Below are positions 1-12,575 of a DNA stretch of 64,000 bases, piece after piece; the first letter of the stretch is position 1; every line of letters starts with the position of its first letter. The position numbers were made by a program, and so were the translations under genes. The stretch lies in the NCBI RefSeq assembly GCF_014898055.3, contig NW_023602073.1, positions 85,974,678 to 86,038,677 on the forward strand, written 5' to 3'. The notes beneath the pieces were generated by a model. The model saw only the letters and a program-made list of their open reading frames with translations, did no database searches and was not told the DNA's origin. This DNA comes from Talpa occidentalis (Eukaryota > Chordata > Mammalia > Eulipotyphla > Talpidae).

Positions 1-2075
1 TTTCTGACAAATGAATGAAATATGAATAAATTCAATAATCTCCAAAGGAGTTAAATAATTTAAATAACACTTTAACTTACAGAAGTTGATTTGTTTTTTA
101 TTTTTCAAAGTAATGACTTCCTTATTCTTCATATGCTGAAAATTAATGATCAAAATTTATGCTGTGACTATATGGTAACAATATTGCATAAATAAAATTT
201 TCATCAAATAGTATATATGTTAGATGAGGTAAAAGTCAAATATAACAGCATTTAGATATATAAAATAACAACATTCCTTTCATAGACATAGATGTATTAA
301 AGAAGTTAATATCTGAACTGTGAATTTCAACATGAAAAATTCACTTTCTATTAACTTTTTAAAGGATATTTTTACTCATCTATATTATTCTATACTTTCT
401 TTCTTCCTACTCTTAAGATAATATTGAAAATAGTAGTCTGGTGCTATTTTATTATTAGCTATAACAGTTCAATAACCTAACTCCGCTGACCTCTGCAATT
501 GCATGGGTTCAGTATGTCTTTACACCACATAAACTCCAATGGAGATTATGTACCCTCCTTATAAATCTGCAAAGGAGAATTTACAAGCCCTAATGATTGT
601 AGCATCCTACAGTTAAGGACTGACTTAATCATAAGATCTAAGAGTTCACTTTCCCAAGTGTAATTCTCCCATGAAAAATTTAAAATAGAGGAGATGAGAA
701 CTTAATTTAAAAATCATTGTTCCATGGAAAGTTCTTAAATAAACAAAAAAGTCAGTTTTGCTCTTTAGTAATTATTGGGTCTCAAATTATTACTTTCTGT
801 TAAGCATTGTGGTCTTCATTATTTTAACTACTATTTAGATATGTTTAAGGCCTGTGTCTGTGTCATTAGAGATCAGTGAATAGATGGAAAAATGTGACAT
901 TCCTTTTAAAATTTTACATCAGTTGTAAATTTGTCAAATATAGTGAAAGAATGCTGAAAAGTTACCCTTCATTTTACCATGCAGGTCTTTCCATGACAAT
1001 GTATGCATGCAATTAAGAGAAAGTCTTCATGAGCTATCTTTGGTGTGAATCAACATATTGAACATGTATGATGTAAAACCTGAGTCCTTGAAGTACATCA
1101 AGTTTGTCTTTCCCTCCCTAGTCACTAACAATCCTTTTCTTTCTCCCTTTTATTCTTTTGTGGCATGAAAAATATAGATGTAAATATGCAAATCATCTAT
1201 GTAGCTTTAAAGGACAAGCTCTCCAAGCTGTTTTCTAGAACAAAATATTTTCCCATACAATTTGTCTATATTCAATACTTTTTCAAGTTTTATAAATATT
1301 TATTGGTGTTCTCAAATTTATTTTTCATTTTCATGCAAAAAACTTGTTTTCAAGGATGTATTACAGAAAAACTTGAACACTTTCTTTAAGACTTCTAATA
1401 TGGATTTTCCATTAATTATTTTTCATTTAGTAGCTGGCAATGAGTATTAAGCTATGAAAGTGTCATCTGGTCATCATCTATCTTGAATTATGGAATATAT
1501 GTATCTTAAAGTATGAGGTTTCACATCCTGCTACTTGAGTGACAGGCTGAAGTTGCACAATGAAAGATGGCACTTTTTCTTTCGTGTGGACATTTAATTT
1601 TGTGAATAAACTGGGATGAATTCCTCATGTGATATTTCCCTGAATAGACTTGGTCAGATTTATGCTTCTCATGTAAGTTTATAGATATCCAGTAGTCACA
1701 GACTGTGTTCATTTGAGCCTGAGGAAAAAATAATTGAGAGAACTTCTGCTTTAAAAACAATATATACAATAAAACCTCATACTAGAGGCATCTGGGAGTT
1801 TTTCAATATCTAAGTCCATAGCTAGCTTTTATTTGGATAGGCATAGTTCATTATGTATGGTTTCCTTATTTAGCACATTCACCAGTTTATCACATCCAAA
1901 AAAATAGATAATTGTCATATACAACTTATATTTGCTATACTTCCTCTAACAAAAATGTGGAATATAAAAGGACAATATCAGTCTCATGTATAAGGATATA
2001 GGAAACATATATATTCAAGTCCTAATTTTCTGTACTATATATGGAATTGAGATAGCATAAAGATAGTTAACTCAA
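1..2075. other. AT-rich stretch, no gene or repeat recognised
   Basis: I see no exon, RNA gene or recognisable transposon here. The only open frames are under 85 codons, have low-complexity composition and carry no motif. Confidence 0.5.
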
Positions 2076-2079
2076 TATG

Positions 2080-2340
2080 AGGATTCAGGATAGGCTTCTG
2101 AGAAAAGACTATTTTATATGGAAGTTAGATTTTTATGGGAAAATATAAGAGGGTAGTTGGAAACTAAGAAAAGGCATTCTAATAAGAAGGAGCATTTGAA
2201 GAACAGCATAAGTGCCATCAAGCAGCAGGTTGGCAGAGTATGTTCTAGAGTGGTGGCACATAGTTAGGCCTGGTGTAGGATGGAAGTGAGATATGGGTGA
2301 ATGTGCGAAGGTTTGGGTCAGTCTCTCTCTTGTGAGGACT
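2080..2340 (-). repeat. Possible L2-like fragment
   Basis: The run resembles the reverse complement of an L2-type 3' region, including phrasing such as aacagcataagtgccatc. It is heavily decayed and assigned by memory of the family only. Confidence 0.25.
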
Positions 2341-2814
2341 GAACTGGTTCATGACTGCTATCTGGGAATGCTCAAAACAAGAGATTAAATATTTTAAATT
2401 CAGTCTATGTATTTTACTTATCATGAAAATTTTTCTGAGTAAATAGAACTTTAAAAGGAAAGAAATGGCTACATCTGATTTTAGAGAATATTTTAAAATT
2501 CTGTTTATATCCAGAACAAGCATAATGAAGAAACAGTAATTTTTCTGAAAAAAAAAAAAAAAAAAGCCTAAGAAAATTTTCAAAAATTCTATGTATTAAA
2601 AAACTAAAAAAATATGAAGATTAACTGGAAGAAATACCTATAATAAATGTTACTATTCTTAGTATATAAATATCTCTAATAAATCACTGAAAGATAAACT
2701 TTCCAAGAGAGAAATTAAGTCAAATAATACTGTGATAATGTGATTTATAAGAAAAAATATATGTGTGGTCACTCAGATGACCAAATAAATGTATATTTTT
2801 TTATATATTTGGTC

Positions 2815-3570
2815 TTTCTTCATAGTTCCTGGCTCATAGCTCCAAAACCCTTGGATTTCCTAAGTGTTGATAATAATCAAGGTGTCTTTTGTTATGCCAA
2901 TGGAGTGATTTTTTTGGGATTCTTTCTAAGTATGGGTTTGGTTGCCAGGAGAACAAATCACAAATTCGAAGAGTTGGATCTTTTAGCCTACACCACTCCA
3001 ACCTCAAGGAGGGGAAAGAAGAGGGTCTGGAGGTTGACTCAATTGCTAATGATCAATGATTTAGTCAGTATTGGCTTATATAATAAAACCTCCATAAAAC
3101 CCCAAATAGATAAAGTTCCCAGAACTTCTGGAGGTGGTGAACACAAGATTTGTACACAATGGCATGACTGGAGAGGGCATGGGAGCTCTGTTCTGCTTCT
3201 CACATACCTTGCCCTGTGCATCTTTCCATATAGCTGACCAGTAATGTAGTAAGTAAAATAGCAAAAAAAAAAAAAAAAATTATGTGAGTTATTCTTGCAT
3301 ATTAATTAACTTGAAAGAGAGTCATGGAAACCTCTGATTTATACAGTCAGTTGATTACAAGTACAGCAAAAACCTGGGATTGCAACTGTTACATGAAATG
3401 GACGTGGGGGCAGTTTTATAAGCACTGAAGCTTTAGCCTGTGGCAATGAAGTTTTCTCTAAGTAGAGAGTGTCAGAATTGAGTTGAATTCTTAGATACCC
3501 AACTGGTGTCCAAGCATATTTGTTAGATGTATAGGGGGACCCTCCTCCTCCCACATTAGTATTTGATGGC
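2815..3570 (+). mobile_element. Ancient solo LTR, copy X
   Basis: This is a decayed LTR-type sequence. Recognisable pieces in order are a 5' part (ttcctggctcatagctcc), a middle part with cctccataaaaccccaaa, ataccttgccctgtgcatc, and a 3' part with gtgtcagaattgagttgaat followed by caactggtgtcc. The same pieces occur in the same order at about 19430-20985, so the two are copies of one family. A 165-codon frame at 2740-3237 (+) lies mostly inside it and is a chance frame, not a gene. An A run at 3264-3279 lies within the element. I cannot name the subfamily. Its position in the endogenous retrovirus LTR class rests on memory of related mammalian repeats. Confidence 0.6.
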
Positions 3571-3949
3571 AAAGACCCATTTAAATATAAACAGGCAATT
3601 TTCCAAAGGAAAACTACAACATTGACTAAACATATGAAAGCATTCATGTTTACCAACAATTACATAAATGGAAAACAAATCAGATATGTACTATTTACTT
3701 CTTATCACATGATTAAAAAAAACACTAATCCCCAGAGAGACGTATGAGAGACGTATCCAAACAAGTGCTGGCATGTATTCAGGATTGATAATCAAAATAT
3801 TTTACAGCTAGTACAGTATGGAGTTGACCAAGCAAAAAGATATCCAACCAACCATCTCTGTTCTGATGAGAGCATAAGTTCTTACAAAATTTCTGGTGGA
3901 TAATATATCAAAATAGATCATATTCTTTGACAAAGATGTTTCTCCATGC

Positions 3950-4230
3950 ATGTATTAATTATTTTCATGAACTTCTAAATTGCTTTCCAGACACACTTAT
4001 CAATTTACACTTTTATCATTGGTTAATGAGAATATTTCCTCACATCTAAACAAGATTGGATATTTTTAAATATCTTAAAATTTCTAACCATGATAATAGG
4101 TGAAAATATCATTTGATGATTAGTTGGATTTGCATTTATTTGGCTATTGACATAGTTGGCTATTTGTACTTCTTCTGTCATGTACTAAAGATCTGAATAT
4201 GTTCTTGTCCTGTTAGTGTTTTATGCTACA
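3950..4230 (-). mobile_element. Old L1 fragment (ORF2 3' region)
   Basis: The sequence reads like the reverse complement of the end of L1 ORF2: ggatttgcatttatttggctattgacatag, preceded by a decayed stretch resembling the usual text about 200 bases upstream. No open frame survives and no target duplication was found. Confidence 0.45.
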
Positions 4231-4269
4231 TGTTTGAGCCTGTGTGTATTTGAGTAGAAGAAAGGGAAT

Positions 4270-5980
4270 TTAAATGAATTTTCTTCATTCATATAACCAT
4301 ATCAATTATTTTTTATGGTGGAGACTAGTCTCCTTTGGAAGAGTTTTCTTAATGGAAAACTCAGGAATGAAAGAATATATTTTGGCTAAGAACAAAGGAC
4401 CAAATTTAAGTGCTTGCATTACAACAAAAAAGGGTGGATATTGACTGATTTGTTAGTATCATAGTTGCACTTAGTTCTTTAGACTTGTCTTCTGTGTCTC
4501 ACGCAGTGCTTTACTTTTCCTCTAGCCCCTGCCAAATGGGACCACCCAAGCTCCTGAATACAGCTCTTTCTGTAGGACAGTCCATAAAGCCCAAATTGCA
4601 GGGTTTGCTGTTTGAGGTTTGAATAATTTCTCTAGCATCTCTTTCACCCCTCTCAAGTTACCATGTGGAATGACATTTTGCGTAGCTTAGAAATGGTTCG
4701 ATGCTTATATCATAAAGAGACCCAGAAATTTTTTTGTGTACTTTTTGATGGCAGAGAGAAAATAAGGAATGGATTCAGGGTTGACCTAGGAATCACATCC
4801 AAGTTGGTTGGGGTTTGGAATTTCCTGCCTTGTTGTCATGTCTGGGGAACCTTGTGAATGGGTTGGTAGTGAGGCATTTTGAGGTTTGCTGATTTGGGAA
4901 ATGGATCAAGTTGTCTTGGGTGTGTGACATCTCATCAGCTTTTGCACTCCATCTTGTATTTAAAGAATAAACTTGGTATTGTGTGATTATTGACATTTAG
5001 CTATGTTATTGGCTCTCATAGAAGAGGGTCTAGATGAAATTTGAGATCCACATTTTAATAACTAACTATAGGGCAATTATTGTACTTCCCTGAGGAGAAC
5101 AAACTTTTTGAGTTGTGCCCACAAGTTTTTAATATTTATCTGATTTCTTATTTGCCAGTGACTGGTGTTATAGAGAACTTTAAACATGTTTTTATAATAA
5201 TAAAAGTTAGTTATTATGTTGCAGTTGAATGAATTGTAGAAAAACATAAGAAATTGGCTTGCTCCCAGTACGACTCTGGAATGTTACTGATCTTCTCCAT
5301 ATCAATTGCTTTAGATACAAAAGGTAGATGCATTTTCTATCACATCACACTTACAGGGTTGTGATCAGAATTAAATGAGAGAATGAATGTTGAAGTGCTA
5401 GGAAACAAAAATAGGATATAAATGCAAGGTACTATTATAAACATTTGTAAATTTTTACTTTTCTTGAGATAACAAATCTACTGATTAAAATTTAGTTAAT
5501 GCTTGAAATTTTATTTTCCTAATTAAAAAAAGTTGAAAATAAAACATGTAAATATATCTCTATGTATTTCTGCACACATATACAGAATTTATATTACCAA
5601 ATATGATAGTAAATCTAAATGACTACTATAAAAAAGTATATATTTTCAGTCTTGGTTCATGTCCATAGTCAAAAAATACCCAGTTTTAATGGTACTATCT
5701 TATTCAGCACTCTATTTGAATGGGATTACTCTATTATCTGGTCTAGCACAGTTGGTTCAGATTCTAAATGGCTAAAGGATTAGACTAAAATTAGGTGGAG
5801 ATATCTATGTTTCAGTTTCTCCACAAAGGTGTCAAATGGCTTAATGCTAGTTTTACAAGTCTGTCTCTGCTCATTTTATCCATGCTTTGTAAAAAATGTT
5901 TTGCAATACCCTATTACTGAGACATGGAATATGAAGTTTCTTCTAGAATCGCAAAGCTGCGTAAACTAATTTACCACATG
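4270..5980. other. No recognised gene; possible decayed LTR near 4.45-4.99 kb
   Basis: Most of this is unassigned AT-rich DNA. The part from about 4450 to 4990 is less AT-rich and contains aataaa near its right end (about 4966), which would fit a worn LTR, but I could not match it to a family. Short frames here (4663-4857 +, 4793-4996 -) have no recognisable motif. Confidence 0.3.
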
Positions 5981-5984
5981 TAAT

Positions 5985-6062
5985 TGAGAAGCACAATGCT
6001 TCATATTTTACAGCTTGAGAAACCAGGGCACAGACAAACATTAAATTAAGCAAGTGGGAGAT
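5985..6062 (-). repeat. MIR core fragment
   Basis: Contains tattttacagcttgagaaac and then ccagggcacagac. This matches the reverse-complement core of the mammalian MIR SINE (typically ttttacagatgaggaaactgaggcacagag). Confidence 0.5.
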
Positions 6063-6694
6063 TAATATTACTGATTTTACAAATTCACAGTTGAAATAAT
6101 CGGTGAGTTAATTTAAAAAAAAAGCTAAAGATGATGCCGAAATAGTCAGATGATGTGGTCACATAGGCCAAAAGCTTCATCAATTCAGTAAATAAAAACT
6201 ATAATCATTTTGAATATGTATTTCAACGAATTGAACATTTCCTGGACCGCAGATACCCATAAACTTACTTTATTATTGTTCATTACAGTTCCAAATTTTT
6301 AAATGTGATAATTTACCTTACACTAAGCTGGATAATTGAGTAGTCCTAAAAACCCTGCATATTAATTAAGCTGATTCTCCCTGTTGGAATATTCTTCCTT
6401 CCCTACACCTTTCAGTTGAAAATTCAAGACCATCTCACAAGCCACACAACCCACAACACATTGTCTTGTTCTGAAATATCCCTCTTCATAGCCCATAACA
6501 TATATCTTCATCATAATTTAAATCTTGCTTTTTTAATTATTCCTTTCTCTATTCCAACTTTTTATTAGCAAAGATTGTATACTAATCACTTCTGTATTCT
6601 TGAAAATGCTTAGACTGTTGAATATATTGTTTGGTAATAGATATTAACCTGAACTAAAACTTGAAAAATTTAAATCTTATATGTCTCCCCTAAG

Positions 6695-6696
<2 letters not shown>

Positions 6697-6737
<41 letters not shown>

Positions 6738-6764
6738 TGTGAGTGTGTATGTGTGTGTGCGCAT
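6697..6764. repeat. Compound (AC)n-(GT)n microsatellite
   Basis: A pure (AC)19 run at 6697-6734 passes directly into a GT-rich run at 6735-6764 (gtgtgtgagtgtgtatgtgt and on). The two halves are complementary, so the locus is an imperfect palindrome. A 63-codon minus-strand frame across it is a by-product of the repeat. Confidence 0.95.
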
Positions 6765-7029
6765 CATTTATTTCATAATCTAAGAGGATAAGAAAGAGAA
6801 AAGGGCAAAACCAGAGAGTACATTTGCCACCTGGGTCCAGCTCTATAAAGAGCTTTACCAAATTCTAGCAGCTTCTAATATCTCACCGATCACTTCAATA
6901 TATTGAGAATGGGAAATTTATATTTCTCACTAGGCAAACTGGGGGAGAATGAAAAGTGAATAAGAGGTAAGCAACTAGCTGAGCTCAAACAAAAAAAAAA
7001 CAAAACAAGAACAGTAAAAAGAACCTTTA

Positions 7030-7330
7030 GGGGAACCTACTTATAGTCCAAGGTCAATTCAAATTCAACAAGTCCAAATCCAGTGTCCTGGCCTGTTTAC
7101 TCATTTCCTTTTTCTGTGGTGCCATGTCCCTCAATAATACCACACCACATATCAGTCACCCAAACCAGAAATGCCCAGATTCCAATCTTTCTCATAAATT
7201 GTGAGTTAATCTACTTAGTTAAGCTCCACTCACTATTCTCTCATATCTGATCCTACTTATAATTCTCATTATCAATATTCTAGAGAGTTCTTTATTTTTT
7301 GGTACTAGTCATTTTTTATGACCTTTCCAA
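7030..7330 (+). repeat. Possible L2-like fragment
   Basis: The wording resembles a worn plus-strand L2-type 3' sequence, especially tcacccaaaccagaaatgcc. No diagnostic 3' end was found, so this is tentative. Confidence 0.25.
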
Positions 7331-8393
7331 CTTCTGTATCCACCACATGTCCACCACCCTTTTACCACCACCCAGTCATTGACCATTTCTCCCCTTTTAC
7401 TTTCCATTTTCATTTGGATTCCAGAGAATTTGGCACTATTCTTGATTTTAACGATGATTGACCTGGGCTAAGCTAGTCAGCAGCTTCTATTATCATGAAT
7501 GAAGACCGGTTTAGAGATGGTTATTTAATACTAAAGAGTATACACACTGTTTTTTTTTTCTTTGAATGATGAGACAATGAAACTCTTTCTTACTTGTTGT
7601 TAATACAGAAGCATGTACAACTGAGAGATGATGGGATTTGGGGGATCATGAGGCACATTTGCCTATCATAAAGGCCACACTAGGATGTTCAGAGTGAAGA
7701 ACCAAAATAAAAAAATCATTGGTGCCATTATTGGGCCACTAGATAAAGCCTCTACAGGGTCCAACTCTATCTTTGGACCTTTTAGGAATAGGAGACATCA
7801 AATTCCATTTATTGAATAAGCAAGTTTGGATTGTAGCTTCTTCTTTTCTTCTCCCCCCCCCTCCCTCTTTTATTCTTTCCTCTTTTGCAGCCAAAAAGTT
7901 ACTATTGATTCTGTCTGGAAATTTCTTGTTTACTCGAAAGAACAAAGTAGTATATCAGAAATCTCTAAAGTCTGGTTATCTAATTCATGACTTAAAAAAT
8001 TAAGTTGAGATTTAAAAATGATTGTTATAATGAAATAGCTACAAATAAGTAATATCATATATTCTAGTGATGTGTGTATCAAGGGATTGCCTCATAAGAA
8101 GGATGCCCATTAGTTTTGGCTCACCTGAAATAGTTCTCAAATTACTTTTCTTGCAACAGCATAATTAATAATAGCTCCCCATTTCATAATCTGCTGTCCC
8201 AGTTTAGACAATAAATTTTATGGTCCTATACCAGTAAGGTGTCCAAGGCTTAAATAATTGTGGCATACCAAACACCTAGCAATAATCATCTCTGTACACA
8301 ATAGAAAAGACCTTTATCCTAAAGAAGTGGATATGGAACTCTAATCAGTGTTTCTGTATTCCTGAGGTGTCTCAGCATCTACAGTCTTTTCAT

Positions 8394-8441
8394 CATTTAC
8401 CCAGCTGACTATTTCAGCATTTACCCAGCTGACTATTTCAA
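8394..8441. repeat. 24-bp tandem duplication
   Basis: Unit 1 is 8394-8417 and unit 2 is 8418-8441. They differ only at the last base (g versus a). Each unit contains cagctg, an E-box palindrome, followed by tgact. Confidence 0.95.
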
Positions 8442-9684
8442 GAAGGAGGAAAGTATCACTACATTCCTGGTAAAGTAGTTCAGTGTGTTGGAAACTACTT
8501 CTCTTCTCCCTGCCAACAGATATTATGATAGTAATTTTTAAGCAGTATGATATTTTGTTTGTTAGCTTTTACACCTTAGAATCTTTGCTTCTAGTGTGAT
8601 ATTGGGTTGTATCTAAATATTTAGAGCAGATTCAAATCTCCATCATTACTAATATTTTCTTTTTCACCAGTTCTCTATAGCAGTCCAATAATGCCTGGAA
8701 TGAAATTTGGAAACCATAGTTTAAATTAAAATATTTTAAACATTACTTTGTGAAAATGGAATCAATGCAGTCCAGTTGATAAAGTGCTTGAGGAAGTTAG
8801 GAGACATAGATTTAGAAACTCTCTATATTGTTTGTTGCCTTATCCCAGTTGTTTAGAAGAGTGAGAGGAACAGGTGAAAATAGTGACTCTCTTGAATGAG
8901 TGAATATCGCCTGTGGGCATAATTTATAATACCTTATACCACATAGCTTCCATGTCGGGAAGCCATATAACTTCTCTAGTTTTATTTTCCTTACCACAAA
9001 TTTGTTAGAAGGATCAAAGGAGCTAATTGTATTAAAAGCTAGCAAAGGTATACAGTCATACCTAAGTGCAAAGTTTAATTATATACCCCAAAATGTAAGT
9101 AGTATAAAATCTTTCAACTTCCATCCAAGGAATAATATACCTAAATTTGAATTATATCACACCACTGTGTTGCCATGTATATTATTGTTAATGTTTCATT
9201 TTTCCAATTTTAGAGCACATTGAAACAGATTTAATCATTCATCAGAAAAATCTAGAATATATGGGAAATTTCATGAAATAATACACTGAAAATCTCGGCC
9301 ATTACTGTAACTCAAATTGAAATTAGTTGGGTTCTATTTTTCTTAGACATCAGGAACAGAAAATATTGATTTGTTGCTAACTAAAATATTTAATAAGATA
9401 TTAGGAAGAGAACTTATTTAGAAAATACACTTCAGTGTACAAGAAACACAAGCACATTAACAGATAAACAGCAGTCTTTTGGCTTATGCTTTTGGATCAA
9501 AACCAATCTCAAGATTTCTAGTGATAGAATATTTCACTTAAAATTCCCATTCTTACGTCCTAAGTTTAAAAGAGAATTTTCAAACAAAACAACATAGCAT
9601 ATTTATAGAGCCAGAACATATGTTACATTGAATAAAAAAAATTATTTTTGGCAGTTCAACTTTGCCAAATTTCAGCAGTTTCAT

Positions 9685-9698
9685 ATGCAAATGCAAAT
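9685..9698 (+). promoter_or_regulatory. Two overlapping octamer motifs
   Basis: atgcaaat occurs at 9685-9692 and again at 9691-9698, sharing two bases. This is the classical binding site of POU-domain (Oct) factors. In AT-rich DNA the motif arises by chance fairly often, so function is only a possibility. Confidence 0.3.
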
Positions 9699-12229
9699 GC
9701 TAACTTCTCATGTAGTGACTTACTTGTCGTTACTTTTTACTCTATACCTGACCACACCTCGTAGAGCTCTATTTGAACCTCTTGCTAGTGAACACCCTTG
9801 AGAAAAGTGGGTTAGTAACAGGCAAAGAATTTCTCTAGACCACTCAAGTCTCAGTAAAAGCTCATAGACATTAGGGCATTTTCCTCAGATCAGTAAAACA
9901 AACAACCCCTTGGATTAAGCTGGACTGAGCACATCACACAGCTAACACATGTGAAATTTGGGTAAATTAAAGAGCAAAAGCAGAGTCCCAGAGGGCATGA
10001 AGTATCTAAGACAGGGCAGGGGACAGGATGTCTCTCTTGCACCAGCAGTTCAATCCCTGTACAAAAGGGAAATAACAGGTAAGGAGAAAGGTTTAGCAGT
10101 TGTCAGGGCTAAATAGAATAGAAGCATAAATAAACCCCCTCTGGTTATGGAAAGATTAGTCATGGTGCAAATGTGAAGATATTTTTTAAGTGCCTAAACT
10201 AAGTATTAGACTGGAAGCCAACAACTAGGTTCTTAATAATTAGAATTTCTTTATCAGTTTGTGAGTTTAGTCCAATTTCCAAGAATGTGTATAATTCTGT
10301 TAAAATAAATTTCTGTTTCTTAAAATGGGAACAACTTATCTCATATTCCTTTACTATGGTAGGCAGTATTAAAGTTCCATGGAAATCTTCCAAGTCCAAA
10401 AATGATTTTGCTCACTCAGTGGATAATTGTTTTAAATATAGAGGACCAACTGCTAGACTGAGACTGGATACTGCATGTTGGGGCTGGACCTGGGGCTGGG
10501 GTTTAAATTTCCAGGAAGGGTCATCAATATGACTTTCTTCAGCCAGAGGTACAACAGACCCAACATAGGAATACCACCCACAGAGGAACCCATAGATTCA
10601 CACAAGGAGGTTGTATAGTATGAAGGCAAGAGTAATCAATGACCTACTCATTCTAATCAGAAAGAGAAATGGGTTGAGATGGCCAAGGTGGAGAGTAGAA
10701 AGTACAGTCAGGCAGGACTCTGAGGACCAGATTAATGACCTGGAGGAAGGAGGGGGCAGCCAGTGAGGAGAGCAGGACCCGGGGTTAACAATTTAATGTT
10801 GTCTTTGTGGTCATTCTATGTATAGATTCAAAACACATGGGCTCTGTGGAACTCTGGTATTTTATTGGTCAAGAAAATGAATTATATAAACAAAGAATAT
10901 AGTTTTTATATTATCAGAATTTAAAATTATTAGGTACCTATGTAGGAATTCTGGATATTTACTGACTAGTCTATAGAGTTTGACTACATATTTAGCATCA
11001 GAGTAGGTAATTTTATTGGCAAAATTTCAGAGAAGGATCTAAAAAGCATGTCCATTTTGTCTGAAATGACAAAGAATCAGGAAAGCCAAAGAAAAATTTA
11101 TTTCTCTTAATCCCCTAAAAGTAAGGTTTTTACAGCTCTTAGACATTGATCAGAACCATCTGACATTGGTAAGTGGTTCAAGTGAATTCTCTGCCCCAAT
11201 TTGCTGTCCACAATGACTTATGTGAGTGTGAAAGCTGTGAAGGGTCACTTTTTGTTTCTCTATAGGGAATTACACATGCGCATCATTGAAGAAAAATTAG
11301 ACCATTAATAAGATAAGGGCCCTATTCCACATAGAATCAATAATGTAGGCATTGTTCGTGATCTCTGAAGAGCAGTTATGTTCAGCAGGAATTTCCCCCT
11401 TCTGTGAAGTATATCATTTATGTACCACTTTAATTAGTTCTTCAGACTATGATTCAGGGATTTGCTGGTATTTTATTTGGAAATACCAGATGTTGGATAT
11501 AAGCAACTATGGAAGATTGTGGATAACTATTGAGTGGAAAAGTAGAATTCTTTCAGGGAAAGGAATAAGCACTTTCTCAACAAAATGAGATAATCAAAAA
11601 CAGAAAAACTTTAAGCCTTAGAAGACTGGAAATAATATCATGCAACAGTTGTTTATTTGGTTAGCATATAAAATTCCAAGTAGAAGTAGGCTAACTATAA
11701 TCTTTCCATATCCATTTTAGACCCTTTTGGTAAATGCAAATGGTCACTAGATGATTGATTTTTGGTCCAATAAAAGTAATAATCTAATTTAGTTTAGTGG
11801 GGTTTTTTTTGTTTTTTTTTTTTTTAGCAGAGTGTATCTGAAACCAGGTAAATGTAATTATTTTCGGTAACTTCTAATATTGAAGTCTGACAGGATTTGA
11901 CTTTCCCCCCCCAAGTACATATTTTATTGAATTCTTTGAACTCTCTTTGACACACACATATAATCCAGTCACTTCCACCAAATAAATCTATGCAGCATTT
12001 GAATCAGTAGAAAGCAAAGTAATGGAAATGTTATTGTTGCCAATGTACAGGACTTTCTAGTCATCTACTGCCAGGTTACTTGGAATGCTATTTACAGCTC
12101 TTAAAATCCACAAGATCTTGATTTAAGAGTGACTGCAGTACTGAAGAGCTATCAGGTAGCATCCCTTTGGCTAGTACATTCATTTTGACAAATATCATCT
12201 GAAGGAGGTCTAGAACCTGAGCTTGAAAT

Positions 12230-12410
12230 CAAAGATGTCCGTGAAGATTATTTTGGAATCCACATTCAACTGATTACCAGCTGTCTGAGTCTTTTTGTTT
12301 GCTTGCTCTCTCAGCCTCATTTTCTTAATCTATCATGGGGATAACAATATGTTTATTGAATGATTGCTGTAAGTCTTAAGTAAAAGTAAACTGTTTAGGG
12401 CATATGGACT
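12230..12410 (+). repeat. MIR SINE fragment
   Basis: Recognised by cagcctcattttcttaatct followed by atggggataacaat, the conserved MIR core text, then a decayed 3' part with tgctgtaagtcttaagtaaa. Confidence 0.6.
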
Positions 12411-12418
12411 GCTCAAGA

Positions 12419-12448
12419 ATTTTATTTCCTTGCATTTTATTTCCTTGC
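12419..12448. repeat. 15-bp tandem duplication
   Basis: attttatttccttgc occurs at 12419-12433 and again immediately after at 12434-12448 without mismatch. Confidence 0.95.
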
Positions 12449-12562
12449 ATTTCCTATACTGTTTAGCTATAAAATAAAAGGCATAAAGCAATGTTCTTTT
12501 GTTTTAATCTAGTTTAAATTTGAAGATTTAGATTTAGATCATTAAACAGAAGGGTATAAAGT

Positions 12563-12575
12563 CAAAAAACCATTT
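12563..12575. repeat. Target-site duplication of SINE at 12.6 kb
   Basis: caaaaaaccattt, repeated exactly at 12881-12893 on the other side of the SINE. Confidence 0.9.

Larger units (their letters stand above)
7340..12225. other. No recognised gene; unique AT-rich DNA
   Basis: Nothing I can support as an exon or as a named repeat. Notable small items are a 24-bp tandem duplication (8394-8441), two overlapping octamer motifs (9685-9698) and homopolymer runs (C run near 7853, T run near 11815, C run near 11905). Open frames here are short and lack motifs. Confidence 0.5.

Noticed and set aside
2740..3237. A 165-codon open frame on the plus strand, among the longest in the window
   Set aside because: It lies mostly inside an ancient LTR whose relative at 19.4-21.0 kb has no corresponding frame. 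There is no motif or plausible codon pattern.
4663..4996. Frames on both strands with aataaa nearby as a possible gene end
   Set aside because: The frames are under 70 codons without motifs, and the region is more like a decayed LTR.
6670..6861. A histidine/threonine then cysteine/valine repeat peptide
   Set aside because: Translation of the CA/TG microsatellite.
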